A stretch of DNA of 64,000 nucleotides. Source: Fratercula arctica. Its lineage: Eukaryota > Chordata > Aves > Charadriiformes > Alcidae. The notes under the pieces are model-generated. The model made no database searches. It was given only the letters and a program-made list of their open reading frames with translations, and had not been told where the DNA came from. This document shows, piece by piece, positions 44,401 through 53,905 of this stretch (position 1 is its first letter; each line of letters opens with the position of its first letter). The position numbers and the translations under genes were made by a program. The stretch spans positions 5,656,491-5,720,490 of the forward strand of contig CANTUZ010000027.1 of the NCBI GenBank assembly GCA_947846985.1. The letters run 5' to 3'.

Positions 44401-47400
44401 GGAGAGAAGAAAGAGAGGAAGAGAGGAAGAGAACAGAGAGGAAGAGAGGCGATAGGAAGAGAAGAGAGAGAAGAGGAGAGGAGAGAAGAAGAGAGAGAAG
44501 AGAGGAGAGAAGAGAGAGAAGAGAAAGAGAGGAAGAGAGAAGGAGAGAGAGGAGAAGAGAGAGAAGAGAAGAGAGAGAGAAGAAGGAAGAGAGGAGAAGA
44601 GAGAGAAGAGAAGAGAGGAGAGAGAGAAGGAAGAGAGAAGAGAGAAAGAAGAGAGAAGAGAGAGAGAGAAGAGGAGAAGAGAAGAAGGAGGAGAGAAGAG
44701 AGAGAGAAGAGAGAAGAGAGAAGAAGAGAGAGAAGAGAGGAGAGAGGAGAGAGAAGAGAGAGAAGAAGAGAGAGGAGAGAAGAGAGAGAAGGAGAGGAAG
44801 AGAAGAAGGAGAGAGAGAGAAGAGAGGAGAGAAGAGAAGAGGAGAAGAGAGGAGAAGAGAAGGAGAGGAGAGAAGAGAAGAGAGGAGAGAAGAGGAGAAG
44901 AGAAGGAGAGAGAAGAGAGGAGAGAAAGAGAAGAGGAGAAGAGAAGAGAGGAGAGAGAGAAGAGAGAGAAGAGAAGAGAGAGAGGAAGAGAGAAGAGGAG
45001 AGAGAAGAGAAGAGAGAGGAGAGAGAGAAGAAGAGAGAGAAGAGAAGAGAAGGAGAGAAGGAGAGAGGAGAGAAGGAGAGAGGAGAGAAGGAGAGAGGAG
45101 AGAAGAAGAGAGGAGAGAAGAAGAGAGAAGAGAGGAGAAGAAGAGAGGAGAGAAGGAGAGAGGAGAGAAGGAGAGAGGAGAGGAGAAAGAAGAGAGAAGA
45201 GAGAAGAGAGAGAGAAGAAAGAAGAGAGAAGAAAGAAGAGAGGAAGAAGAGAGAGAGAGGAGAGAAGAGGAGGAGAGAGAGAGAAGAAGAAGAGAGAGGA
45301 AGAGAGGAAGAGAGGAAGAGAGGAGAAGAGAGGAAGAGAGGCGATAGGAAGAGAAAAGAGAGGAAGAGAGGAGAAAGGAAGAGAGAAGAGGAGAAGAGGA
45401 GGAGAGAGGAAGAGAAGAAAGAGAGAGAAAGAGGAGAGAGAAGAGAAGAGAAGAGGAAGAGAGAGAGAAGGAAGAAGAGAGGAGAGAGAGAGAAGAGAGG
45501 AGAGGAAGAGAGAGAAGAAGGAGAAGAGAGAGAGAGGAGAGAAGAGAGAAGAGAGGAGAAGAGAGAAGAGAAGAGAGAGAAGGAGAGAGAGAGAAGAGAG
45601 AAGAAGAGAGAGAGAAGAGAGAGAAGAGGAGAGAGAGAAGAGGAGAAGGAGAGAGAAGAGAGAGAAGAGAGAGGAGAGAGAAGGAGAGAAGAAGGAGAAG
45701 AGAGAGAAGAGAGAGAGAGAAGAGAGGAGAGAAGAGAGAAGAGAGAGGAGAAGAGAAGAGAAGAGGAGAGGAGAGGAGAGGAGAGAAGGAGAGAGGAGAG
45801 AAGGAGAGAGGAGAGAGGAGAGAGGAGAGGAGAAAGAAGAGAGAAGAGAAGAAGAGAGAAGAGGAGAGAGAGAAGAAGGAGAGAGAGAAGAGAGGAGGAA
45901 GAGAGGAAGAGAGAGGAAGAAGAGAGAGGAAGGAGAAGAGGAGAGGAGAAGAAGAGGAGAGGAGAGAAGAGAGGAGAAGAAGAGAGAAGAGAAGAGAGAA
46001 GAGAGAGGAGAGAGAGAAGAGAAGAGGAGAAGGAGAGAAGAGAAGAGAGGAGAAGAGAGAGAAGAGGGAAGAGAAGAGAGAAGAGAGAAGAGAAGAGAGA
46101 GGAGAAGAGAGAGAGAGGAAGAGAAGAGAGAAGAGAGGAGAAGGAGAGAGAGAAGAGAAGAGGAAGAGAGAGAAGAAGAGAGAAGAGGAGGAGAGAGAAG
46201 AGAAGGAGAGAGAGGAGAAGGAAGAGAGAGGAAGAGAGGAAGAGGAGAAGAGAAGAGAAGAAGAGGAGAGAGAAGAGAGAGAGAAGAGAAGGAAGAGAGG
46301 AGAGAAGAGAGAGGAGAGAGAAGAGAAGAGGAGAGAGGAGAAGAGGGAGAGAGAGAGAAGAGAGAAGAGAGAGAAGAGGAGAAGAGGAGAAGAGAGAGAA
46401 AGAAGGAGAGAGAGAAGAAGGAAGGAGAGAAGAGAGAAGAGGAAGAAGGAGAGAGAGAAGAGAAGAGAGAAGAGAAGGAGGAGAGGAAGAGAGAGAGAGA
46501 AGAGAGGAGAGGAAGAGGAGAGAAGGAGAGGAGAGAGAAAGGAGAGGAGAGAAGAAGAGAAGAGAGGAGAGAGGAGAGAGAGAGAAGAGAGAGAAGGAGA
46601 GAAGAGAGAGAGAAGAGAAGAGGAGAAGAGGAGAGAGAAGAAGGAGAGGAGAGAAGAGAGAAGAGAGAGGAAGGAGAGAAGAAGGGAGAGGAGAGGAGAG
46701 AGGAAGAGGAGAGGAGAGAAGAGAAGAGAGAGAGAGGAGGAGAAGAGAGGAGAGAAGGAAGAGGAGGAAGAGGAGAAGAAGAGAGAGAGGAGAGAGAAGA
46801 GGAGAAGAGAAGAAGAGGAGAAGAAGAGAGAGGAAGAAGAGAGGAGAGAAGAGAGAGGAGAAAGAGAGAGAAGAGGAGAAGAGAGAAGAGAAGAAGAGGA
46901 GAGAAGGAGAGAGAGAAGAGGAAGAGAGAAGAGAGAAGAGAGGAGAGAGAAGGAAGAAGAGGAGAGAGAAGAGAGAGGAGAGAGGAGAAGAGAGAGAGAG
47001 AAGAGGAAGAGAAGAGGAGAGAGAGAAGAGAAGAGGAGAGAGAGGAAGAGAGAGAGAAGAGAAGGAGAGAGAAGAGAGAGAGAGAGGAAGAGAAGAGAGA
47101 AGAGGAGAAGAGAAGAGAGAGAGAGAGGAAGAGAGAGGAGAAGAGGAGAAGAGAAGGAGAGAAGAGAGGAGAGAGGAGAGAGAAGAGAAGGAAGAGGAAG
47201 AAGAGAGAAGAGAAGAGGAAGAGAGAAGAGAGAGAAGAGAGAGAGAAGAAGGAGAGGAAGAGAGGAGAAGAGGAAGAGAGAAAGAGAGAGAAGAGGAGAG
47301 AAGAGAGGAAGAGAAAGAGAGAAGAGAAGAGAAGGAGAGAAGAGAAGAGAGAAGAGAAGGGAGAAGAAGAGAAGAGAGAAGAGAGGAGAAGAAGAGAGAG

Positions 47401-48376
47401 GAGAGAAAGAGAAGAAGGAGAAGAGGAGAGGAAGAGAGAGGAGAGAGGAGGAAGAAGAGAGAGAGAGGAAGAGAGAGAGGAGAAGAAGAGAGGAAGAGAG
47501 AGAAGAGGAGAAGAGAGAGAAGAGAGGAGAAGAAGAAGGAGAGAAGAGAAGAGAGAAGAGAAGAGAGAGAGAGAGAAGAGAGAAGGAGAGAGGAAGGAAA
47601 GAGAAGAGAGGAAGAAGAGAGAGAAGAGGAGAGGAGAGAAGAGGAAGAAAGAAGAGAGAAGAGAAGGAGAAGAGAGAAAGGAGGAGGAAGAGGAAGAGGA
47701 GAAGAGAGGAGAAGAGAGAGAAGAGAGAGAAGAGAAGAGAGAGAAGGAGGAAGAGAGGAGAGAAGAAAGAGAGAGAGAAGAAAGAAGAGAGAAGGAGAGA
47801 GGAGAGAAGGAGAGAGGAGAGAGGAGAGAGGAGAGGAGAAAGAAGAGAGAAGAGAAGAAGAGAGAAGAGGAGAGAAGAAAGAAGAGAGAAGAAAGAAGAG
47901 AGAAGAAAGAAGGGAGAAGAGAGAAGAGAGAAGAGGAGAGAAAGGAGAGGAGAGAAGAAGAGAGAGAGAAGAGAGAGAAGGAGAGAGAAGAGAAGAGAGA
48001 AGAGAGGAGAGAAGGAGAAGAAGAGAGAAGAGAGAGAGAGAGGAAGAAGAGAAGAAGAAGAGAGAGAGAAAGAGAGAGGAGAGAGGAGAGGAGAGAGGAG
48101 AGGAGAGAGGAGAGGAAGAGAGAAGGAGAGAAAGAAGGAGAGAAGAGAAGAGGAGAGAGGAGAGAGAAGAGAAGGAAGAGAGGAGAAGAAGAGAAGAAGA
48201 AGAGGAGAGAGAGAGAAAGAGAGAGAAGAGAGAAGGAGAAGAGAAGAAGAGAGAGAGAAGAGAAGAGAGGAAGAGAGAAGAGAAGAGAGAGAAGAGAAGG
48301 AAGAAGAGAGAGGAGAAGAGAGAGGAGGAGAAGGAGAAGAGAGAGAGAAGAGAGAGAGAGAAGAGAAGAGAGAGAG
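34577..48376. repeat. 13.8-kb polypurine GA tract
   Basis: After a short bridge (CAGAGCCAGCAGAGGATGATT) the plus strand is almost only G and A to the gap. Texture changes: A-richer AGAAGAAGAAAG between about 38000 and 40200, and G-richer AGAGAGGAGAG from about 40400 to 47900. Minus-strand frames of 3,600-4,200 codons (Leu/Ser/Phe) exist only because TCTCTC has no stop codons. Such tracts can form triplex DNA. Confidence 0.95.
37657..37795. repeat. Non-GA minisatellite island in the GA tract
   Basis: Three units with AGATCGGAAGAGAGAGAGCC followed by CTAGAG, spaced 38 and 43 bases (GCCCT at 37676, 37714 and 37757). The GATCGG word also occurs near 36685-36702 and 42458. Confidence 0.85.
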
Positions 48377-48576
48377 NNNNNNNNNNNNNNNNNNNNNNNN
48401 NNNNNNNNNNNNNNNNNNNNNNNNNNNNNNNNNNNNNNNNNNNNNNNNNNNNNNNNNNNNNNNNNNNNNNNNNNNNNNNNNNNNNNNNNNNNNNNNNNNN
48501 NNNNNNNNNNNNNNNNNNNNNNNNNNNNNNNNNNNNNNNNNNNNNNNNNNNNNNNNNNNNNNNNNNNNNNNNNNNN
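48377..48576. other. Assembly gap, 200 N
   Basis: Joins the GA tract to the endogenous retrovirus array. Confidence 0.99.
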
Positions 48577-48628
48577 AAACTGTAAGATCTGGGCATGGCA
48601 AAAATGGTATGGATTAAGGGGTGGATAA

Positions 48629-48958
48629 TGTCCTGGTTCTGGTAGGGACAGGGTTAAGTATTCCATGCCATGTGAGCCACGCCCACCCTGAGATTAAAAG
48701 GAGGGAGGGGGCAAGAAGTCGGGTTTGGAGTGGGCTGGCGCATCCCGGGTCCGGACCGGTGGGGAGCGGCGGTTCCGTAATCGCGTTTGTATATTCCTCT
48801 GTCCGTGTTATTGTTTTCTTGTTCCCTGTGCTGTTCTGTTAAACTGCCTTTGTCTCAACCCAAGAGTTTTGCCTTTTTCTTCTGATCCTTCCCGTACCGG
48901 GAAGCGCTGAGCGAGTGACACGTGGTTCTTTGTTGCCGTCTGTGGCCAAACCACGACA
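48629..48958 (+). repeat. LTR-A (3' LTR of element Y), copy 1
   Basis: 330 bp, TGTCCTGGTTCTGG to AAACCACGACA. Preceded by a purine-rich tract (GGATTAAGGGGTGGATAA). Followed directly by env sequence with no primer binding site, so it acts as a 3' LTR. It aligns with LTR-B but with many substitutions and indels (roughly 85-88 % by eye). Confidence 0.88.
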
Positions 48959-50760
48959 AGGCCCAAAGACAGTTGAGTAGCGAAAACAAGTACCTGTGCC
49001 CAGAAATTTGGAGGGTCACAGAGGGATATCACGAGGCTGCACCTTTTGACTGATGGAGTGAAGTGTGGTGGACCACCCAAATTGGAGTGTGGACCGTTGA
49101 TGACAAGTGGATCAAGTCTTCTTATTATTACCCCCTCAAAAAGAAAATACATTTTTACAAAGGATCACCTTCCCCAGAGTGTGGCCTTTTAGAATGTAAT
49201 CCTCTGTTGATAACTATAACCCAGGCGGATGATACGGCTAACCGAATATATGGAATAGGAGCAGATGCGTCTGGAAGAGATCCAAGGGGAAGATTTAGAA
49301 CAGACATACTGGAAAATAGCAGTTAAGCGGAAGGGACAACTATGACTACTAAACTCCCAGTAATACAACAGTGGGAACCACCAAATGATCCAGCTGTGGT
49401 AATGGTTACCGAGATTAAAGATCTTAGACGAACATTTGAGATTGAGACAGGGTACGGTGAGATGAATGCTTGGGTAGAATGGGTAAAATATACTGTTAAT
49501 AGTTTGAACCAAAGCAATTGCTATGCTTGTGCCACAGGAAGGCCCACAGCACAGATCGTCCCTTTTCCCTTAGGGTGGACGAAAGATTCCGTAGGGATGT
49601 GGTGTATGATAGATAGCATTATACCAAGAAAAGACCGCCTGGGGAAATGAGACTTGTCATTCACTTTCCTTACTGTTTCCTGCCTTGGAGCCAAGAGATG
49701 TTAAAAGTGCCACCAGTATTTTCCACAGCAATTGGTAACTATACAGTGTGCCTCTCACAGCAGGGTGTGAATGCTACCAAACCTGTGGGGGGATTTACCC
49801 TATGCACTGAAATTCTGAATGTGACCAAGGATGTAAGAGGAAACTACTCAGCGATACGAGCGCCTCGGGCGGATCTCTGGTGGTATTGTGGAGGGAAGAC
49901 CTTGCGATCTGTGTTGCTGGCTAACTGGAAAGGTACATGTGGAATAGTACAATTGGCAATACCATTCACCCTAGCATTTGAAAAAGGAACAGGATCCCTG
50001 AGCTCAGGCAACAGAGTAAAAGGAAGTTGAGGTGTATCCTTTGATGAACAGATATATAGAGAGATTTCATTGTAGTCCCTAGAGGGGGTCCCAGATGAAC
50101 ACAAAGCAAGGAATCAGGAACAGGATTCGAATCTGTCCTTTTCTGGTGGGTAACTATAAACGAAAATATAGATTGGATAAATTATATTCACTGTAACCAA
50201 CAGAGGTTTATTAATTATACCAGAGATGCATTAAAAGGAATAGTGGAACAATTGGGTGCAACCAGCTGAATGGCATAGGAAAATAGGATTGCCCTGGACA
50301 TGATCTTAGCAGAGAAGGGAGGTATGTGTGTAATGTTAGGGAATTGGTGCTGTACCTTCATCACAAACAATACAGCTCCGGATAGTGCTATAACTAAAGC
50401 CCTTCAAGGACTCACCACTCTAGCTGACGAGTTAGCTGAGAACTCTGGAATAGATACCTCACTGACAGGTCGATGGATTCTTGGTTTGGGAAATGGAAAG
50501 GTATGGTGGTATCAAAACTGACTTCTCTTATAATAGTAGCAGGAGTATTAGTGGCTGTAGGATGCTGTATCATTCCCTGTGTGCGAGGATTAGTTCAACG
50601 ATTAATTGAACCTGCCCTAACAAAATGAATGGAAGTAGACCCTCCCCCATACCCTGGAAAAATGCTTCATCTGGAAGAAAGTAAAAACTCTCGAGAAGAA
50701 GAAGAAGAATGCAACATCATGCTATCGGCTCTCGAGGCCTCATATGGAACCATGCCCTAG
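48959..50760 (+). pseudogene. Gammaretrovirus-type env of element X, broken, copy 1
   Basis: Envelope glycoprotein remnant (surface plus transmembrane subunits). Open segments lie at 49063-49326, 49342-49650, 49647-50030 and 50300-50521. A motif with Asn-Cys-Tyr-x-Cys-Ala (about 49516-49535) lies in the surface part. The transmembrane part has a CX6CC motif at 50327-50353, a hydrophobic span (about 50515-50625) and an acidic cytoplasmic tail ending at 50760. Stops at 49324-49326 and 50028-50030 and frame changes near 49647 and between 50031 and 50300 disable it. The 5' end, including any signal peptide, is missing at the LTR-A border. Confidence 0.85.
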
Positions 50761-50804
50761 AAATGCAAAAGACAATAAGATTATGAAAAAGGAAAGGGGG
50801 AAGT

Positions 50805-51534
50805 TGTAAGAAAGGCAGGTATTGCTTTTGCAGAGGAGAAAAGCCATTTCCATCAGAGGTGACATGATAAGGGAATGACTAAGACAAAGAGGCTCCAGCA
50901 AAGGCTTGTAGAACATCTCTTATCACACAGACAAAAGGACAAACTGATTCATACTGGATTAGCGTCTAGAAGGGTAGTCAAACATTTAACCAGGGCTAAT
51001 GACATTGAGCAATTTTTTACCAAAAAGGAAAGAAATAAACTAGTCAGATAATCCCTTTAGGTGTAGCATAAAGAGAAGTAAACAGAGGCAGGACACCCGT
51101 GAAGAATTTTAGGTGCCTCGGACAGACTGTGAACCCTGGAGTACCTAACCAATGGGGAACAGGGGAGGGAAAAATTCATCTGGGATTAGGAAATAAAAAG
51201 GTGTGTTTCAAGAAATGAAAGTGTGCCTACTTGCTAGGTCACCCGTTCTTGCAAGAATGTTCAAATAAGATGTTCTTCGTATCGTTCGCTGCCTGAGCCA
51301 TTGTTATTGGATAAGGAGCGTTTCTCACACATCCTGGGAGCTCAGTACTGGTTTTGTATATATTGTATCTATTTCATTATTTTCTTTTTATTTTATTATT
51401 AATATTTCATTGAAGTAGTTTAGTTCCTTCTAAACTCATAAATCTCTTTATCTCTCTCCCTCCTCTCCTTGGAGCAAGAGGTGTGGAGAGCATCTGTCAT
51501 CTCATCATTGGCCAATCTGGCCCAAACCATGACA
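50805..51534 (+). repeat. LTR-X (LTR of the env-bearing element), copy 1
   Basis: Starts TGTAAGAAAGGC right after a polypurine tract (AAAAAGGAAAGGGGGAAG, 50785-50803) and ends CATGACA. It is followed eight bases later by a degenerate primer binding site. AATAAA occurs near 51189 and a TATA-like GTATATATT near 51355. It therefore serves as 3' LTR for the env before it and 5' LTR for the leader after it, as in a tandem provirus. Confidence 0.75.
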
Positions 51535-51541
51535 GATTTAT

Positions 51542-51559
51542 TGGCAACCAATGTGGGGC
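51542..51559 (+). other. Degenerate tRNA-Lys-type primer binding site of X, copy 1
   Basis: TGGCAACCAATGTGGGGC resembles the site of element Y at 52223 and sits just after LTR-X. Confidence 0.6.
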
Positions 51560-51713
51560 ACGATCAGGGCTCGACCAGGGCTCTGATAGATTGCCTGAAT
51601 AGTTTGAATTCTAGCTTGCTCAGAAATCAAAACACACAGCTCATATCATGTCATTCTTAAGCAAAATATTATATCATGCCTTCAGAGAGTTTTGTTTAAA
51701 GTTAATTGGTGCA

Positions 51714-51827
51714 ATGCTGCTTAACCTGACAAATGCATTGTATGCTTTATTTGTTCTTTGTGTTTGTATGTTGTGGTTTAACGTGCTATTCTGGTGTGGT
51801 TTGGGATACAGATGTATAATACGATAA
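51714..51827 (+). pseudogene. Remnant of X gag start, hydrophobic 37-codon frame, copy 1
   Basis: ATG 172 bases after the X primer binding site opens a short frame beginning Met-Leu-Leu and very rich in Leu, Val, Phe, Cys and Trp, ending at a stop at 51825. It sits where a gag start is expected, and its composition resembles the start of Y gag although the residues differ. The rest of X gag-pol is absent. LTR-B begins 22 bases later. Mirrored in copy 2 at 60569-60682. Confidence 0.5.
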
Positions 51828-51849
51828 CTTGGATAACGGTTTTACCTGC

Positions 51850-52213
51850 TGTCCTGGTTCTGGCGGGGATAGGGTTAATTCTCCCCAGGACACGGGTATT
51901 CCATGCCATGTGAGCCATGCCCACCCTGAGCTGCCGGGGGGGGGGGGGGGGGCAGGAAGTCGCCGCTTGGAGCGGGCTGGGGCGTCCCGGGTCTGGTTGG
52001 TGAGCGGCCAGGAGCGGCGGTTCAGTAATCGTGTTTGTAGATTCCTCTATACGTGTTATTGTTGCTGTTTTTCTTGTTCCCTTTGCTGTTCTGTTAAACT
52101 GCCTTTGTCTCAACCCAAGAGTTTTGCCTTTTTCTTCTGATCCTTCCCGTATTGGGAAGGCCCGAGCGAGCAGCACGTGGTTCTTTGTTGCCGTCTGAGG
52201 CTAAACCACGACA
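51850..52213 (+). repeat. LTR-B (5' LTR of Y), copy 1
   Basis: 364 bp, TGTCCTGGTTCTGGCGGG to AAACCACGACA, with a 17-base G-run at 51936-51952. Followed by the primer binding site, so it is a 5' LTR. Confidence 0.9.
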
Positions 52214-52222
52214 GTCCTTTTT

Positions 52223-52240
52223 TGGTGCCCAACGTGGGGC
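52223..52240 (+). other. tRNA-Lys-type primer binding site of Y, copy 1
   Basis: TGGTGCCCAACGTGGGGC, one base from the common lysine-tRNA site, nine bases after LTR-B. Copy 2 is at 61078-61095. Confidence 0.85.
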
Positions 52241-52336
52241 TCGAAGGGTTGAGATAACAACAGAATCCAACTAGAGTTTGAAAAAACGAATTTATTGTAT
52301 GCATTTATTTTATTAGGTAAATAGTCGCTGGTCACC

Positions 52337-53905
52337 ATGTTGCTTGGTTTGTTCGCATGGCTGTGTTATGTAAATTCCTATATGGCTTATGTACTCCCTG
52401 CGATGATGTTTGTTACTTCTGGGAGGGGGATGAGGATTATCATTTTACTATCCTGTGCAATATCGGCTTATGATATGATAACATCACTTGTTAGACGGTT
52501 ACTTTGGGGCGTTTATGTGGTATTGCTGTCCTGTCCATACATTGGGCACCACCTCTCAGAATTCATTAATAATTACACCCAGTCTATGGGGGAAACAGAG
52601 GGGGACACTTTCCCCAGCTCTTTTGCCTCCCTTTTCTCCTTCAGGTCAGGTATGACAGCTTTTGAGAATTTTGAATATCCTTGGGATGCTCAAACCAGCA
52701 TGTTCCTAGTGCTATGTCTGCTGAATATGTTCCAGGTCTCGTTTAGGGTTAAACGACTATTTAAGTCTACCACCCAGAGATCTGCCCCGAGGCTGGACAG
52801 TCAGGGGTGGCATGGCATGTGGGAGAACATGGGCAGGTATTTAGAGAACTTCTCGCCTCCAATGGTCTGGGACTTCACCCCTGAACAATTACAGGACCCT
52901 GATAGAGTAGTAGAATATCTGAAGGGAAAATGCTGTGGCCATTCTAGAGAGGCACAACTCACCGCACTGTGCTGGGCCCTGGCCAATATCTACCAGGCAC
53001 TGCTCAGTGTTACGCAGCACCCTCAGGGGAAAGAGACGGAGACCAGACCAACAGGCACTGCGGCTACTGCAGCCCCTGCGACAGGCACTGCGGCTACTGC
53101 AGCCCCTGCGACAGGCACTGCGGCTACTCCAACCCCGGTGACAGCCACTGCAGCTACTCCAACCCCAGTGACAGCCACTGCTGCTGAACCAGGGAACCAA
53201 CCCGTGCCAGTATCTGTTGCCCCCATACAAAAGAAGAAGTACACAAAGAAATCAGTTCGCTTAGTAAGAGATGACGATGAACCAGGGCCATCACAAGGAC
53301 AGGAGGAAGAGGCAGAACCAGAGATAATTACCCGATCCCTATCCTTGAGTGAGCTGCGGGATATGCGAAAAGATTTTAGCCGACTTTCAGGCGAGCACAT
53401 TGTCACCTGGCTGCTTCGGTGTTGGGATAATGGGGCCAGTAGCCTGGAATTAGAGGGTAGGGAAGCCAGGCAGCTGGGATCCCTGTCTAGGGAAGGTGGC
53501 ATTGACAAGGCAATTGGAAAGAAGACCCAAGCCCTCAGCCTCTGGAAACGACTCCTGTCAGGCGTGAGGGAGAGGTACCCCTTCAGTGAAGATGTTGTAT
53601 GTCACCCAAGCAAGTGGACCACCATGGAAAGAGGTATCCAGTACCTGAGAGAATTAGCCGTGCGGGAGATGATTTATTATGACTTGGACAACACAGACTT
53701 ACCCACGGACCCTGATGAGGTGCACTGCACAAGGCCCATGTGGCGGAAGTTTGTACGGAGCGCACCATCGTCATATGCCAACTCACTGGCAGTAATGGAA
53801 TGGAAAGGTGAAGAAGGACCAACGGTGGATGAGGTGGCTGGCCGGCTCCGGCGATATGAAGAAAGCCTCTCTTCCCCCCTTGTCTCAGCTGTGGAGAAAC
53901 TGTGA
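52337..53905 (+). CDS. ERVL-like Gag of Y, intact 522-codon frame, copy 1
   Basis: The ATG lies 97 bases after the primer binding site. Residues 1-75 contain three hydrophobic segments (Leu/Val/Ile/Tyr/Trp-rich), unusual for a gag start. Residues about 239-284 are an Ala/Thr/Pro repeat coded by 30-bp units (53051-53186). A basic stretch (KKKYTKK) and an acidic Glu/Asp stretch follow, then a helical C-terminal half that probably forms the capsid. No CCHC zinc knuckle is visible. It ends at TGA 53903-53905, overlapping the start of the pro-pol frame. Identity as gag rests on position and on the adjoining pol; I cannot name its domains. Unlike env and pol it has no internal stop. Confidence 0.82.
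   Translation: MLLGLFAWLCYVNSYMAYVLPAMMFVTSGRGMRIIILLSCAISAYDMITSLVRRLLWGVYVVLLSCPYIGHHLSEFINNYTQSMGETEGDTFPSSFASLFSFRSGMTAFENFEYPWDAQTSMFLVLCLLNMFQVSFRVKRLFKSTTQRSAPRLDSQGWHGMWENMGRYLENFSPPMVWDFTPEQLQDPDRVVEYLKGKCCGHSREAQLTALCWALANIYQALLSVTQHPQGKETETRPTGTAATAAPATGTAATAAPATGTAATPTPVTATAATPTPVTATAAEPGNQPVPVSVAPIQKKKYTKKSVRLVRDDDEPGPSQGQEEEAEPEIITRSLSLSELRDMRKDFSRLSGEHIVTWLLRCWDNGASSLELEGREARQLGSLSREGGIDKAIGKKTQALSLWKRLLSGVRERYPFSEDVVCHPSKWTTMERGIQYLRELAVREMIYYDLDNTDLPTDPDEVHCTRPMWRKFVRSAPSSYANSLAVMEWKGEEGPTVDEVAGRLRRYEESLSSPLVSAVEKL
53051..53186 (+). repeat. 30-bp coding minisatellite in Y gag, copy 1
   Basis: Four and a half units starting ACAGGCACTGCGGCTACTGC or the variant ACAGCCACTGCAGCTACTCC, giving a Thr-Ala-Thr-Pro type decapeptide repeat. 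Copy 2 is at 61906-62041. Confidence 0.92.

Noticed and set aside
36006..48596. Reading frames of about 3,600-4,200 codons on the minus strand
   Set aside because: They are TCTCTC translation (Leu/Ser/Phe) in a GA microsatellite, which has no stop codons, and they read through the N gap.
48959..50760. Functional (syncytin-like) captured env
   Set aside because: Several stops and frame changes plus a missing start, identical in both copies, rule out a full-length protein.
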